Part shown: positions 40,659 through 50,398 of the stretch, one piece after another
How positions within the stretch are numbered: position 1 is the first letter of the stretch
How the letters are laid out: each line of letters starts with the position of its first letter
Source: Bacteroidales bacterium
Lineage (GTDB): Bacteria; Bacteroidota; Bacteroidia; Bacteroidales; UBA932
NCBI GenBank assembly: GCA_017519865.1
Contig: JAFWRQ010000024.1
Location: 62,001-126,000, forward strand
Reading direction: 5' to 3'
DNA: 64,000 bases
Translations under genes and position numbers: made by a program
Notes under the pieces: generated by a model
What the model was told of the DNA's origin: nothing
The model's database searches: none
The model's input: the letters and a program-made list of their open reading frames with translations, nothing else

Positions 40659-41185
40659 TCAAGTTCGTCCCGGAGATGACCTCCGTCGTCATGGAGGAGA
40701 TTCCCGACCGCGTTACCCTGGCAGTGGACATATCCAACTGCCGGGGTAACTGCATCGGGTGTCATTCCCCGTTCCTTAAGGAGGATGTCGGCGAAGAACT
40801 TACCGCCGACATAATCGATGGACTTGTCAAGGAGAACTTCGGCATAGACTGTTTCCTTTTCCTCGGGGAGGGGAGGGACCCTGACCGCCTCCTTGAACTC
40901 GCAGCGCATGTCCGCAGTCTGGGGCTGGTCCCTGCCTTGTACAGCGGACGCCGCGAGGTGGACGGATCGTTCTGGGAGTTTTTCGACTACATCAAAGTCG
41001 GCCCGTACATTCCGGAAAGAGGTCCTTTGAACGACCCGGGGACCAACCAGAGGCTGTATCGTGTCCTGGCCCCGGACGAGACTGCCCCGAAAGGCGCGGA
41101 GTTCCGCATGAGGGCATCCGGACGCCGTTTCGTCGACATCACCCCGCGATTCTGGCACAGGGGCCTCGAAGCACAGCGCGTTTGA
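40655..41185 (+). CDS. nrdG: anaerobic ribonucleotide reductase activating protein (radical SAM)
   Basis: 176 residues. CRGNCIGCHSP gives the CX3CX2C ligands for the 4Fe-4S cluster. Installs the glycyl radical on NrdD using S-adenosylmethionine. Four-base overlap with nrdD. Normal length (E. coli 154). The region after it is AT-rich and contains the promoter for the glutamine synthetase unit. Confidence 0.93.
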   Translation: MIKFVPEMTSVVMEEIPDRVTLAVDISNCRGNCIGCHSPFLKEDVGEELTADIIDGLVKENFGIDCFLFLGEGRDPDRLLELAAHVRSLGLVPALYSGRREVDGSFWEFFDYIKVGPYIPERGPLNDPGTNQRLYRVLAPDETAPKGAEFRMRASGRRFVDITPRFWHRGLEAQRV

Positions 41186-41214
41186 AAAAGCGCGAAAAAA
41201 ACTTTGCGCGAGTA

Positions 41215-41244
41215 TTGTGTTTTTAAAATTTTTTTCTAACTTTG
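41215..41244 (+). promoter_or_regulatory. promoter of the glutamine synthetase transcription unit
   Basis: TTG, 19 bases, TAACTTTG: near-perfect consensus. It ends 23 bases before the small leader ORF at 41268 and 195 bases before the glutamine synthetase ATG, leaving a long leader. Confidence 0.8.
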
Positions 41245-41267
41245 TAAGCAGTTGGTTAGAGAATAAT

Positions 41268-41354
41268 ATGGCAAATGGATTCCAGAAAAAGCAGAAGCGC
41301 TCCCAGGCCCAGTCCTGGCAGGGCGTCTGTCGTCGTATCCACCCGGTTGGATAA
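41268..41354 (+). CDS. glutamine-rich leader peptide upstream of glutamine synthetase
   Basis: 28 residues starting MANGFQKKQK and ending IHPVG, then TAA. Five of 28 residues are Gln, all CAG codons, at positions 6, 9, 13, 15 and 18 (41283-41321). The Gln codon block contains a small hairpin (CCAGG with CCTGG). The last codons and stop (41345-41354) can pair with 41389-41398, which includes the first six bases of the terminator stem: six Watson-Crick pairs GGATAA/TTATCC plus four G-T. A ribosome finishing the peptide would cover this segment and allow termination; one stalled on Gln codons would leave it free to block the terminator. Function is inferred from layout. Confidence 0.65.
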   Translation: MANGFQKKQKRSQAQSWQGVCRRIHPVG

Positions 41355-41392
41355 CGAGCCGTTTGCGACAGTATACCTGTAAAACATATTAT

Positions 41393-41425
41393 CCGGTTCT
41401 TCCAGCGTGGAGAATCGGATTTTTT
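41393..41425 (+). terminator. intrinsic terminator/attenuator before glutamine synthetase
   Basis: CCGGTTCTTCC pairs with GGAGAATCGG (ten pairs, one G-T, one bulged T) around the five-base loop AGCGT, followed by A and six T. It lies between the leader peptide and the glutamine synthetase ATG at 41440. A GTG at 41407 that would extend the gene lies inside the loop. Confidence 0.8.
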
Positions 41426-41439
41426 CAATAAAGCAGCTT

Positions 41440-43620
41440 ATGGAGAGCAACAGACTGGAACTGGTCAGGTATTCTTTCGAGAAGAAGGCACTTCCCGTGG
41501 AAATCCCTGAAGGACGTACTTCCGAGTATTACGGCGAACTCGTGTTCGACCGGCCTAAAATGCGCAAATATCTTAAGCCTGAAGTGCTTAAGGCGCTGCT
41601 CGACTGCATCGACAACAGCAAGCCGCTCGACCGCAAGACCGCCGACGGAGTAGCCAGGGGCATGAAGGAGTGGGCGCTTGACAACCACGTCACGCATGTC
41701 ACGCATTGGTTCCAGCCTCTTACCGAGGGTACGGCCGAGAAGCACGACGCCCTGATTGACTACGACGGTGAAGGGGGAGTGATCGAACAGTTTGACGGCA
41801 AGTCCCTCGCACAGCAGGAACCGGACGCGTCCTCTTTCCCCAGCGGAGGCATCCGCGCCACCTTCGAGGCGCGCGGCTACACCGCCTGGGACCCTACGTC
41901 CCCCGTCTTCATCCAGGGCGACACCCTCTGTATCCCCACGGTTTTCATCTCCTATACCGGCGAGGCTCTGGATTACAAGACCCCGCTCAAGAAGGCCCTC
42001 AAGGCCGTTACAGATGCCGCCCTGCCCATCTGCCGTCTCTTCGACCCCAATGTGAACAAGGTTTTCTGCTACCTCGGTTGGGAGCAGGAGTACTTCCTTG
42101 TGGACGAGGCCCTATACGCCGCCCGCCCGGACCTTATGATCACCGGCAGGACCCTGATGGGACACATGTCATCCAAGAACCAGCAGCTTGATGACCATTA
42201 TTTCGGAGCCATCCCTGCACGTGTCGCTGCCTTCATGCGCGAGCTTGAGGTCGCCGGCCACCGTCTGGGCATTCCCCTGAAGACCCGTCACAACGAAGTG
42301 GCTCCCAATCAGTTCGAACTTGCTCCGATATACGGCGAATGCAATCTATCCAACGACCAGAACCAGATGGTGATGAACCTGATGAACACCATTGCCCGCA
42401 AGCACGGATTCGTCGTGCTCCTGCACGAGAAACCTTTCGAGGGCATAAACGGTTCAGGCAAGCACAACAACTGGTCGCTCGGCACCGATACGGGCATTCC
42501 GCTCCTGGCTCCCGGAAAGGACGCGATGGGCAACCTCCAGTTCGTCACCTTCTTCGTAAACGTCCTTGCGGCCGTTCAGAAGCACAATGCATTGCTTAAA
42601 GCCAGCATAGCCAGCGCCACCAACGCTCATCGCCTGGGTGCGAACGAGGCGCCTCCCGCAATCGTCTCGGCCTTCCTCGGCCGCACGATGACTCAGGTAC
42701 TCCGCAAACTCGTGGACCTGCCGTCCGGCACCCCTGTCGAGATTGCGGGCAAGGAAGGCCGTGGCGTAGGCCTGGAAGAGATCCCCGAGATCTTCGTCGA
42801 CAATACCGACCGCAACCGCACCTCGCCTTTCGCCTTCACCGGCAACCGCTTCGAGTTCCGTGCCGTCGGATCCTCGGCCAATTGCGGCGAGGCGATGGCC
42901 ACGCTCAACGCTGCCGTCGCCCAGCAGCTCACTGCGTTCAAGAAGGATCTCGACGCCGAATTGGCTAAGGGCAAGGACCTTAGCATCGCCCTTATCGACA
43001 CGCTCAAGCCCGTCATCAGCTCCATCCTCGACGTCGTATGCTTCGACGGGAACGGCTACACCGAAGAGTGGAAGAAAGAGGCGGAACGCCGCGGTCTCGA
43101 CACCGAGACCAACGTCCCTAAGATGATCCGTGCATACCTTGCGCCGGAGGCCCTGGGAATGTTCGCCGAGACCGGAGTGTTCTCCGAGAAGGAGATCCTT
43201 GCACGCTGCGACGTCAAGTGGGAGACCTACTGCAAGAAAGTTCAGATCGAGTCGCGCGTGATGGCGAGGATGGCTGCGAATCATATCGTCCCTACCGCCA
43301 TCGAGTACAAGACCAGGCTTCTCAAGGAACTGTCCCTGAGCAAAGAAGTGTTCGGACGCCTGGAAGGCTGCGATACCGAGCGCAATCTCGTGATGGAGAT
43401 GTCAGCCCTCATCGAGGAAATCCGCACGCGTGTGGATGCGATGCACAAGGCCCGCAAGGCCGCCAACGGCATCGAGGATGACTACGGCCGTGCGCTGGCG
43501 TACCACGGCATCGCCGAGAGCCTCAATGCCCTCCGCAAGCCCATCGACCGTCTTGAAGAGATAGTCGACAACCGTCTGTGGCCTCTGCCCAAGTACCGTG
43601 AACTCCTATTTATCAGTTAG
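41440..43620 (+). CDS. glnN: glutamine synthetase type III
   Basis: 726 residues, matching the GSIII family (about 730; E. coli GSI 469). Family blocks: VTHVTHWFQPLTEGTAEKHDA, QQEPDASSFPSGGIRATFEARGYTAWDPTSP, GWEQEYFLVDEALY, TRHNEVAPNQFELAPIYGECN, INGSGKHNNWSLGTDTG, NRTSPFAFTGNRFEFRAVGSSAN, ending WPLPKYRELLF. ATP-dependent synthesis of glutamine from glutamate and ammonia. The ATG just past the terminator is preferred; a GTG at 41407 would add 11 residues but starts within the terminator loop. Followed by ddh and gdhA, both ammonia-fixing. The leader suggests control by charged tRNA-Gln. Confidence 0.95.
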   Translation: MESNRLELVRYSFEKKALPVEIPEGRTSEYYGELVFDRPKMRKYLKPEVLKALLDCIDNSKPLDRKTADGVARGMKEWALDNHVTHVTHWFQPLTEGTAEKHDALIDYDGEGGVIEQFDGKSLAQQEPDASSFPSGGIRATFEARGYTAWDPTSPVFIQGDTLCIPTVFISYTGEALDYKTPLKKALKAVTDAALPICRLFDPNVNKVFCYLGWEQEYFLVDEALYAARPDLMITGRTLMGHMSSKNQQLDDHYFGAIPARVAAFMRELEVAGHRLGIPLKTRHNEVAPNQFELAPIYGECNLSNDQNQMVMNLMNTIARKHGFVVLLHEKPFEGINGSGKHNNWSLGTDTGIPLLAPGKDAMGNLQFVTFFVNVLAAVQKHNALLKASIASATNAHRLGANEAPPAIVSAFLGRTMTQVLRKLVDLPSGTPVEIAGKEGRGVGLEEIPEIFVDNTDRNRTSPFAFTGNRFEFRAVGSSANCGEAMATLNAAVAQQLTAFKKDLDAELAKGKDLSIALIDTLKPVISSILDVVCFDGNGYTEEWKKEAERRGLDTETNVPKMIRAYLAPEALGMFAETGVFSEKEILARCDVKWETYCKKVQIESRVMARMAANHIVPTAIEYKTRLLKELSLSKEVFGRLEGCDTERNLVMEMSALIEEIRTRVDAMHKARKAANGIEDDYGRALAYHGIAESLNALRKPIDRLEEIVDNRLWPLPKYRELLFIS

Positions 43621-43643
43621 TAGTATATTTAAACTAAAGAACC

Positions 43644-44543
43644 ATGGAAAGAATCAAAGTCGCGATTGTCGGTTACGGCAACATCGGCAAGTATTCGCTC
43701 GAGGCGGTGGAAGCCGCCCCGGATATGGAATGCGTCGGCGTGGTCCGCAGGAACGGATCTTCCGCCGGATTCCCGGAACTTGCCCCCTATAAGGTAGTTT
43801 CCGATATAAGGAAACTCGGCAAAGTGGACGTCGCCATCCTTGCGACTCCCTCGCGTAAAGTCAAGGAGAATGCCGAGATGTATCTGGCAATGGGCATCAA
43901 CACCGTTGACAGTTTCGACATCCACACCGACATCTGCGCGCTTCGCGCCGCCCTCGATCCGCTGGCCAAGGTCAACGGCGCGGTGAGCGTCATCTCCGCC
44001 GGATGGGATCCGGGTTCCGACTCAGTAGTCCGCGCCCTGATGCAGGGCCTTGCCCCCAAGGGCATGACCTACACCAATTTCGGCCCCGGCCGGTCGATGG
44101 GCCACTCGGTTGCGGCCAAGGCCATCGACGGGGTCAAGGACGCGCTCAGCGTCACCATCCCCATCGGCACCGGTCTGCATCGCCGTATGGTCTACGTCGA
44201 GCTTGAGGAAGGCGCCGATTTCGCCGCTGTCGACGCTGCCATCCACGCCGATCCTTACTTCGCCCATGACGAGACCCACGTACAGCAGGTCGCCAGCGTG
44301 GATGACCTCAACGATGTCGGCCACGGTGTCAACCTCGTCCGCAAGGGCGTGTCGGGCAAGACACACAACCAGCATTTCGAGTTCGACATGAGCATCAACA
44401 ATCCCGCGCTCACCGGTCAGGTGCTGGTCATGGCTGCACGTGCCTCTGTCCGCCAGACCCCCGGCTGCTACACGATGATCGAGATACCGGTCATCGACAT
44501 GCTTGCCGGCGACCGCGAGACCCTCATCCGCAACCTTGTATAG
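43644..44543 (+). CDS. ddh: meso-diaminopimelate D-dehydrogenase
   Basis: 299 residues. NADPH-dependent reductive amination of tetrahydrodipicolinate to meso-DAP in one step, fixing one ammonia. Rossmann start VAIVGYGNIGKYSLEAVE; SAGWDPGSDSV, YTNFGPGRSMGHSVAAK and HNQHFEFDMSINNPALTGQV are typical of Ddh. Gives lysine and the peptidoglycan cross-link residue without the succinylase or aminotransferase routes. Between glnN and gdhA with short gaps. Confidence 0.95.
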   Translation: MERIKVAIVGYGNIGKYSLEAVEAAPDMECVGVVRRNGSSAGFPELAPYKVVSDIRKLGKVDVAILATPSRKVKENAEMYLAMGINTVDSFDIHTDICALRAALDPLAKVNGAVSVISAGWDPGSDSVVRALMQGLAPKGMTYTNFGPGRSMGHSVAAKAIDGVKDALSVTIPIGTGLHRRMVYVELEEGADFAAVDAAIHADPYFAHDETHVQQVASVDDLNDVGHGVNLVRKGVSGKTHNQHFEFDMSINNPALTGQVLVMAARASVRQTPGCYTMIEIPVIDMLAGDRETLIRNLV

Positions 44544-44581
44544 TATAATAGTTAGTAGTGTAATCCATAGTTAAACGAATC

Positions 44582-45940
44582 ATGAGCAAGTTTACAGACA
44601 AGTATGTCGAGTCTTTCATGACCGACCTCATCGCCAAGAATCCCGGCGAAACCGAGTTCCACCAGGCTGTCCGCGAGGTTTTGACCAGCATCGCTCCAGT
44701 CCTTGAGGCCTATCCCCACCTCCTGGACAACAAGATCATGGAGCGTATCGTCGAGCCTGAGCGCGTCATCATGTTCCGTGTCCCCTGGACCGACGACAAG
44801 GGCGAGATCCACATCAACCGCGGTTTCCGTGTACAAATGAACAGCGCACTCGGCCCCTACAAGGGAGGCATCCGTTTCCACGCCAGCGTCAACCTCAGCA
44901 TCATGAAGTTCCTCGCTTTCGAGCAGACCTTCAAGAACAGCCTCACCACCCTTCCCATGGGCGGCGGCAAGGGCGGTTCCGACTTCAACCCGCGCGGCAA
45001 GTCCGATGCCGAAGTGATGCGTTTCTGCCAGAGCTTCATGACCGAACTCCAGCGCCATATCGGCCAGGACACCGATGTGCCCGCAGGCGATATCGGTGTC
45101 GGCGGCCGTGAGGTCGGTTTCCTCTTCGGCCAGTACAAGCGCCTTCGTGACGAGTTCACCGGCACCCTCACCGGCAAGGGCCTTGCATGGGGCGGCAGTC
45201 TCCTGCGTCCCGAGGCTACCGGCTACGGCGCCTGCTACTTCGCCCAGGACATGCTCGCCACACGCGGTGAGACCTTCGAGGGCAAGACCGTCGTCGTATC
45301 CGGCGCCGGCAATGTCGCCCAGCACGCGGCCGAGAAGGCAATGCGTCTCGGCGCCAAGGTCGTCACCCTCTCCGACTCCGACGGCTTCATCTACGATCCG
45401 GAAGGATTCAACGAGGAGAAGATCGCTTATGTCAAGCATCTCAAGAACGCCCTTCGCGGACGTATCAAGGAATATGTAAACCAGTATCCCAACGCCACTT
45501 ATACCGGAGGCGGCGCGAAGCCTTGGGGCATCAAGTGCGATATCGCCATGCCTTGTGCCACCCAGAACGAGCTTGACGGCGAGGCCGCCAAGACCCTTCT
45601 TGCCAACGGCTGCTTCTGCGTGACCGAAGGCGCCAACATGCCTTCCACCCCGGAGGCCATCGAAGCCTTCCAGGCCGCCAAGATCCTCTATTCTCCCGGC
45701 AAGGCATCCAACGCCGGCGGCGTTGCGACTTCCGGTCTCGAGATGACCCAGAATTCCATCCGTCAGAAGTGGACTGCCGAAGAAGTCGACGCACAGCTTC
45801 ACAGGATCATGTCCGACATCCACGCTGCCTGCCTCAAGTATGGTACCGAGGAGGACGGATATATCAACTATGTGAAGGGCGCCAACATCGCCGGCTTCAT
45901 CAAGGTCGCCAATGCAATGGTTGACCAGGGACTTGTATAA
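44582..45940 (+). CDS. gdhA: NADP-type glutamate dehydrogenase
   Basis: 452 residues, hexameric GDH size. GPYKGGIRFHASVNLSIMKFLAFEQTFKNSLTTLPMGGGKGGSDF holds the glutamate site and catalytic lysine; SGAGNVAQHAAEKA is the dinucleotide fold; the C-terminus has NAGGVATSGLEMTQNS. Catalyses ammonia assimilation into glutamate. GTTAGTAG lies in the short gap upstream. Third ammonia-fixing gene in a row. Antisense to it is a long open frame (44552-46672) that is a composition artefact. Confidence 0.96.
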   Translation: MSKFTDKYVESFMTDLIAKNPGETEFHQAVREVLTSIAPVLEAYPHLLDNKIMERIVEPERVIMFRVPWTDDKGEIHINRGFRVQMNSALGPYKGGIRFHASVNLSIMKFLAFEQTFKNSLTTLPMGGGKGGSDFNPRGKSDAEVMRFCQSFMTELQRHIGQDTDVPAGDIGVGGREVGFLFGQYKRLRDEFTGTLTGKGLAWGGSLLRPEATGYGACYFAQDMLATRGETFEGKTVVVSGAGNVAQHAAEKAMRLGAKVVTLSDSDGFIYDPEGFNEEKIAYVKHLKNALRGRIKEYVNQYPNATYTGGGAKPWGIKCDIAMPCATQNELDGEAAKTLLANGCFCVTEGANMPSTPEAIEAFQAAKILYSPGKASNAGGVATSGLEMTQNSIRQKWTAEEVDAQLHRIMSDIHAACLKYGTEEDGYINYVKGANIAGFIKVANAMVDQGLV

Positions 45941-45949
45941 TTGATTGAA

Positions 45950-48886
45950 ATGAAGAACAGCACGACATTGATGTCCAGGCGTATCCGCAGCATCCTGCTG
46001 ATATGCAACAGTTACGACAGCTTCTCCCTTGAGGAGGACGGACGTATTGAAACGCAGATCGCGCAGGAGTATGCGGAACTGGGTCTGAGCAACCCGCCGC
46101 AGATCCGTCGTGTGGAGACCACAGCCGAAGCGCTCACCCTCTTCGAAGGAGGGGAGCGCTTCGACCTGGTGGTCACCATGTACTACGTCGGAGAGATCAA
46201 TGTGTTCGACTTTTCCGAAAAGGCGAAGGGGTACGATCCGGACATGCCGATCGTGCTCCTTTCGTCGTTCTCGAGGGAGATATACCGCAAGATAGAGGCT
46301 TTCGGACGCTCCAGCATCGACTATGTGTTCTGCTGGAACAACTCCACCGACCTCATCATCGCCATCATCAAACTCCTCGAGGACAGGATAAACGCCGACG
46401 ACGACATCATCGGGTCCGGGGTGCAGGGAATCATCCTCGTGGAGGATTCCATCAGGTATTATTCCACATATCTCCCCGCCCTGTACCGTATCGTGCTGCA
46501 GCAGAACCGTGAGTCCATCAAGGATACGCTGAACGAACAGCAGCAGATCGCGCGCAAGCGCGCACGCCCCAAGATCCTTATGGCCACGAATTATGATGAG
46601 GCCGTAGGACTTTACGAGAAATACAAGGACAATCTCCTCGGCGTCATCACTGATGTGGGCTTCGTTCTCCACAAGGGGGATAAACCTTCAGATGAGAAGA
46701 TCGATGCGGGTGTGGACCTCTGCAAACTTATCCACAAGGACAATCCCCGCATGCCCATACTCATGCAGTCTTCACAGGAGAGCATGCGTTCCGTGGCGGA
46801 AGGGCTTGGTGTGGGTTTCCTGCGCAAGTCCTCAAAGATGCTGGTCCAGGAACTTGAGGACTACATCGAACGCGAATTCGGCTTCGGAGACTTCGTGGCC
46901 GTCGACCCCTCGTCGGGAGTCGAGATAGGCCGCGCCCGTGACCTCTACGAATTCGAGAACCTCCTTGCCAACATCCCCGCGCCGGTTTTCAAGGCTCTAG
47001 CTGACAAGAACCGCCTCTCCAAGTGGCTCTATGCGAGGGGTATGTTCCAACTCGGGCGCTCCCTGAGCCCCATCCGCTCCGAGGACTATGACGATATCGA
47101 ATCCCACCGCAAGTATGACCTCAAGATCATACACGACTATCGTATCTCGCAGGCCCTTGGCGTCGTGGCCGCCTTCAATCCCGAGACCTTCAACGATACC
47201 ATCTGGTTCTCCCGCCTGGGCACCGGATCGATCGGCGGCAAGGCACGCGGACTTGCGTTCCTGAACAATATCCTTCAGAAATACAATCTCTACGACGAGT
47301 GGGAGGACGTCCACGTGATGGTTCCGCGTACGCTCGTCATCACGACGGACTGGTTCGACCGCTTCATACAGGAGAACGGCCTCAAATACGTGATCGACTC
47401 GGACATCAGCGACAGCGACCTTCTGTCCGAGTTCGTGTCGTCGAACCTTCCGAAGGAACTGCTCGACGCCCTCAGGGCGTTCATCAAGGTCGTAAGGCGA
47501 CCCCTTGCAGTCCGTTCTTCCTCAAGGCTTGAAGACTCTTATCATCAGCCGTTTGCGGGCGTTTATTCGACGTATATGCTCCCTTGGGCCGAGCATACGG
47601 GACAGCAGCTCCGGCTCCTCTCCAAGGCCATCAAGAGCGTCTATGCCAGCGTCTATTTTTCCGCAGCGAAGAGTTATGTCGTATCTTCCGGCAACGTGAT
47701 TTCCGAGGAGAAGATGGCCATTGTGATCCAGGAAGTTTGCGGCAGCGAGGACCAGGGTTACTTCTTCCCGACCATGTCGGGAGTCGCCCGTTCGGTCAAT
47801 TTCTACCCCGTCGGTCACGAACGGGCCGAGGATGGCATCGTGAAGATAGCCTACGGACTCGGAAAGGCGGTCGTGGACGGCGAACAGGTGCTGCGCTTTT
47901 CTCCAAAATTCCCCAAACATGCCCTGCAGACATCCACTCCGGAACTCACGATGACCGACACCCAGAAGTCGATGCTTGCGCTCAGCATGAAACCCGAGCG
48001 TTTCCGGACCTCGGTGGATGATGCCGTCAATCTAGAGAGGCTCAACATCGTGGACTGCAGCAAGTTCAAGTCATTCTCCAGGGTTGTTTCCACCTGGGAC
48101 TACGCCAATATGCGTATCATCGACTCGGCATTCCCCGAAGGTCCCAAATATGTCACCTTCGCCCAGATGCTCAAATACAATACGCTTCCGGTAGCAGACA
48201 TTATGGACCGTCTGCTGACGATTGCAAAGGAGGAGATGAAATGCAACGTGGAAATCGAGTTCGCCGCCGATTTCGATCCTGACGGACGGGCGATCTTTAC
48301 CGTCCTGCAGGTGCGGCCCATCTCCGTCGACACCCGTTTTGCGGATGTCAACTGGGACAAGATCGACACGGAAGGCGCTTTCCTGACCTCAGGCTGCGCC
48401 TTAGGCACAGGTTGGGTGGAAGGTGTCACGGATGTCGTTTATCTCAAGCAGGACGCCTGGAATGTGCTCAAGACGCACGAGATGGCTGCCGAGGTGTCCG
48501 CCGTCAACGCCAGGATGCAGGAAGAGGGCAGGGGCTATATCCTCATAGGCTTCGGCCGTTGGGGCACCAGCCTCCCGTCACTGGGCGTTCCGGTACGCTG
48601 GAGCGACATTTCCGAAGCGAAGGCCATTGTCGAGTGTTCGCTTCCCAATTTCCAGATCGATCCCAGCCAGGGCACGCATTTCTTCCAGAATCTGACATCC
48701 TTCAATGTAGGATACATCAACGTCAATCCTTTCGCCCATAACGATGACAGCATGGATTTCACCGTACTGGACGCGATGCCGGCAGTCAGTGAGACCGAAT
48801 ACCTCCGTCATGTGCGGTTCGGGTCCGAACTCCAGGTATGCATTGACGGAAAGACAAACAGAGCAATGATCAAATGCAACGGATAA
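45950..48886 (+). CDS. receiver-like plus PPDK-N (PEP/pyruvate-binding) protein lacking the phosphohistidine domain
   Basis: 978 residues from the ATG at 45950 (a TTG three codons upstream is less likely). Residues about 12-150 are a degenerate receiver-like domain with no phospho-acceptor Asp; about 160-310 a second one that keeps an acidic pair (VEDS), the acceptor region VITDVGF, and the Lys of FLRKSS. About 400-800 is the ATP-grasp-type PPDK N-domain: [57 protein letters not shown] and TVLQVRPIS. No GGxTSHAA swivel motif or PEP barrel is seen, so it is unlikely to be a working PEP synthase. Function unknown. It starts nine bases after gdhA and overlaps guaA, so it is in the nitrogen operon. 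Confidence 0.8.
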   Translation: MKNSTTLMSRRIRSILLICNSYDSFSLEEDGRIETQIAQEYAELGLSNPPQIRRVETTAEALTLFEGGERFDLVVTMYYVGEINVFDFSEKAKGYDPDMPIVLLSSFSREIYRKIEAFGRSSIDYVFCWNNSTDLIIAIIKLLEDRINADDDIIGSGVQGIILVEDSIRYYSTYLPALYRIVLQQNRESIKDTLNEQQQIARKRARPKILMATNYDEAVGLYEKYKDNLLGVITDVGFVLHKGDKPSDEKIDAGVDLCKLIHKDNPRMPILMQSSQESMRSVAEGLGVGFLRKSSKMLVQELEDYIEREFGFGDFVAVDPSSGVEIGRARDLYEFENLLANIPAPVFKALADKNRLSKWLYARGMFQLGRSLSPIRSEDYDDIESHRKYDLKIIHDYRISQALGVVAAFNPETFNDTIWFSRLGTGSIGGKARGLAFLNNILQKYNLYDEWEDVHVMVPRTLVITTDWFDRFIQENGLKYVIDSDISDSDLLSEFVSSNLPKELLDALRAFIKVVRRPLAVRSSSRLEDSYHQPFAGVYSTYMLPWAEHTGQQLRLLSKAIKSVYASVYFSAAKSYVVSSGNVISEEKMAIVIQEVCGSEDQGYFFPTMSGVARSVNFYPVGHERAEDGIVKIAYGLGKAVVDGEQVLRFSPKFPKHALQTSTPELTMTDTQKSMLALSMKPERFRTSVDDAVNLERLNIVDCSKFKSFSRVVSTWDYANMRIIDSAFPEGPKYVTFAQMLKYNTLPVADIMDRLLTIAKEEMKCNVEIEFAADFDPDGRAIFTVLQVRPISVDTRFADVNWDKIDTEGAFLTSGCALGTGWVEGVTDVVYLKQDAWNVLKTHEMAAEVSAVNARMQEEGRGYILIGFGRWGTSLPSLGVPVRWSDISEAKAIVECSLPNFQIDPSQGTHFFQNLTSFNVGYINVNPFAHNDDSMDFTVLDAMPAVSETEYLRHVRFGSELQVCIDGKTNRAMIKCNG

Positions 48887-50394
48887 TAATCCTCGATTTC
48901 GGGTCCCAGACGACCCAGTTGATAGGCAGGCGGGTGCGCGAACTGCATACTTTCTGCGAAATCCTTCCGTATGATAAATATCCCGTGGATGATCCGGACG
49001 TTATAGGCGTCATCCTTAGCGGTTCGCCGCTGAGCGTATACGCCGCAGATGCCGTGCATCCCGACCTCTCGGCCTTCCTTGGCCGGCTGCCGGTGCTCGG
49101 TATCTGCTATGGCGCCCAACTGCTCAGTTACAGCCTTGGCGGAAGCGTGGAGCCCGTCGGCACCCGCGAATACGGCCGCGCCTCGCTGAACAGCATAGAC
49201 GGCAAATGCCGGCTGTTCTCTGGGATCAAAACACCTTCACAGGTATGGATGAGCCACGGCGACTCCATTACTGCACTTCCTGACGGATACCGCCCCGTAG
49301 CGTCGACTGACAGTGTGCGTCTTGCCGCCTTCGAGGCAGTGGATGCTCCTGTATGGGGCGTCCAGTTCCATCCCGAGGTAATGCACACTACGGAGGGCTT
49401 CAGGCTTCTCGAAAACTTCGTCGTGGGCATCTGCGGCAGCCGCTGCGAGTGGACGCCCGATTCGTTCGTGGAAAGTTCCGTCCAGGAACTCCGCGCCACG
49501 CTCGGCGACGACAAAGTCGTCCTCGGCCTGAGCGGCGGCGTGGACTCTTCGGTTGCCGCCGTGCTGCTCAACCGCGCCGTCGGCGCCAACCTCACCTGCA
49601 TCTTCGTCAATCACGGACTGCTGCGCAAGAACGAGTTCGAAAATGTGATGGAAGACTATAATGGCTTGGGGCTCAATGTAATAGGCGTTGACGCCTCTCA
49701 GGAATTCCTATCGGCGCTGGCAGGGGAGTCCGACCCGGAACGCAAACGCAAGATCATCGGCGGCAAGTTTGTCGAGGTCTTCAACGCCGAAGCCGCCAAG
49801 ATAGGCGGTGCCCGTTGGCTCGCCCAGGGCACCATCTACCCCGACCGCATCGAGAGCAGCAACATCACCGGCAAGGTCATCAAGAGTCATCATAACGTGG
49901 GAGGTCTTCCTAAGGAAATGAAACTCAAGCTCTGTGAGCCGCTCAAGTGGCTCTTCAAGGACGAGGTCAGAGCCGTCGGCCTGAGCCTCGGAATGCCCCG
50001 TCGGATGGTGTTCCGCCATCCTTTCCCCGGACCCGGACTCGCTGTGCGTATCCTAGGGGACATCACTCCGGAAAAGGTGCGCATCCTCCAGGACGTGGAC
50101 GACATCTTCATGCGCGGCCTCCGTGACAACGGCCTGTACGACAAGGTCTGGCAGGCCGGGGCCATACTCCTTCCCGTACGCACTGTAGGAGTGATGGGAG
50201 ACGAACGTACATACGAGAGGGCCGTCGTGCTTCGTGCTGTCACCAGCAGCGATGCCATGACTGCCGACTGGGCTGATCTTCCCTCCGCATTCCTGCGCAA
50301 CGTCAGCAACGAAATCATCAACAAGGTCAAAGGTGTGAACAGGGTGTGCTATGACATATCTTCCAAGCCGCCTGCAACCATAGAATGGGAGTAG
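48874..50394 (+). CDS. guaA: GMP synthase (glutamine-hydrolysing)
   Basis: 506 residues. N-terminal glutamine amidotransferase (about 1-190) with [27 protein letters not shown] (nucleophile Cys) and QFHPEV; ATP-pyrophosphatase domain with [12 protein letters not shown]-terminal dimerisation domain with [12 protein letters not shown] and [10 protein letters not shown]. Aminates XMP to GMP. Overlaps the preceding gene by 13 bases and is four bases from glmS; both are glutamine consumers downstream of glutamine synthesis genes. Confidence 0.96.
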   Translation: MQRIIILDFGSQTTQLIGRRVRELHTFCEILPYDKYPVDDPDVIGVILSGSPLSVYAADAVHPDLSAFLGRLPVLGICYGAQLLSYSLGGSVEPVGTREYGRASLNSIDGKCRLFSGIKTPSQVWMSHGDSITALPDGYRPVASTDSVRLAAFEAVDAPVWGVQFHPEVMHTTEGFRLLENFVVGICGSRCEWTPDSFVESSVQELRATLGDDKVVLGLSGGVDSSVAAVLLNRAVGANLTCIFVNHGLLRKNEFENVMEDYNGLGLNVIGVDASQEFLSALAGESDPERKRKIIGGKFVEVFNAEAAKIGGARWLAQGTIYPDRIESSNITGKVIKSHHNVGGLPKEMKLKLCEPLKWLFKDEVRAVGLSLGMPRRMVFRHPFPGPGLAVRILGDITPEKVRILQDVDDIFMRGLRDNGLYDKVWQAGAILLPVRTVGVMGDERTYERAVVLRAVTSSDAMTADWADLPSAFLRNVSNEIINKVKGVNRVCYDISSKPPATIEWE

Positions 50395-50398
50395 AACT

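Noticed and set aside
41407-41439. GTG start for glutamine synthetase
   Set aside because: It lies in the loop of the intrinsic terminator; the ATG at 41440 gives a normal-length enzyme. The extra residues do resemble some GSIII N-termini, so a small doubt remains.
44552-46672. 706-residue open frame antisense to gdhA and the next gene
   Set aside because: It mirrors well-recognised coding sequence on the other strand; high G+C codon use leaves the antisense frame free of stops. Its translation shows no family motif.
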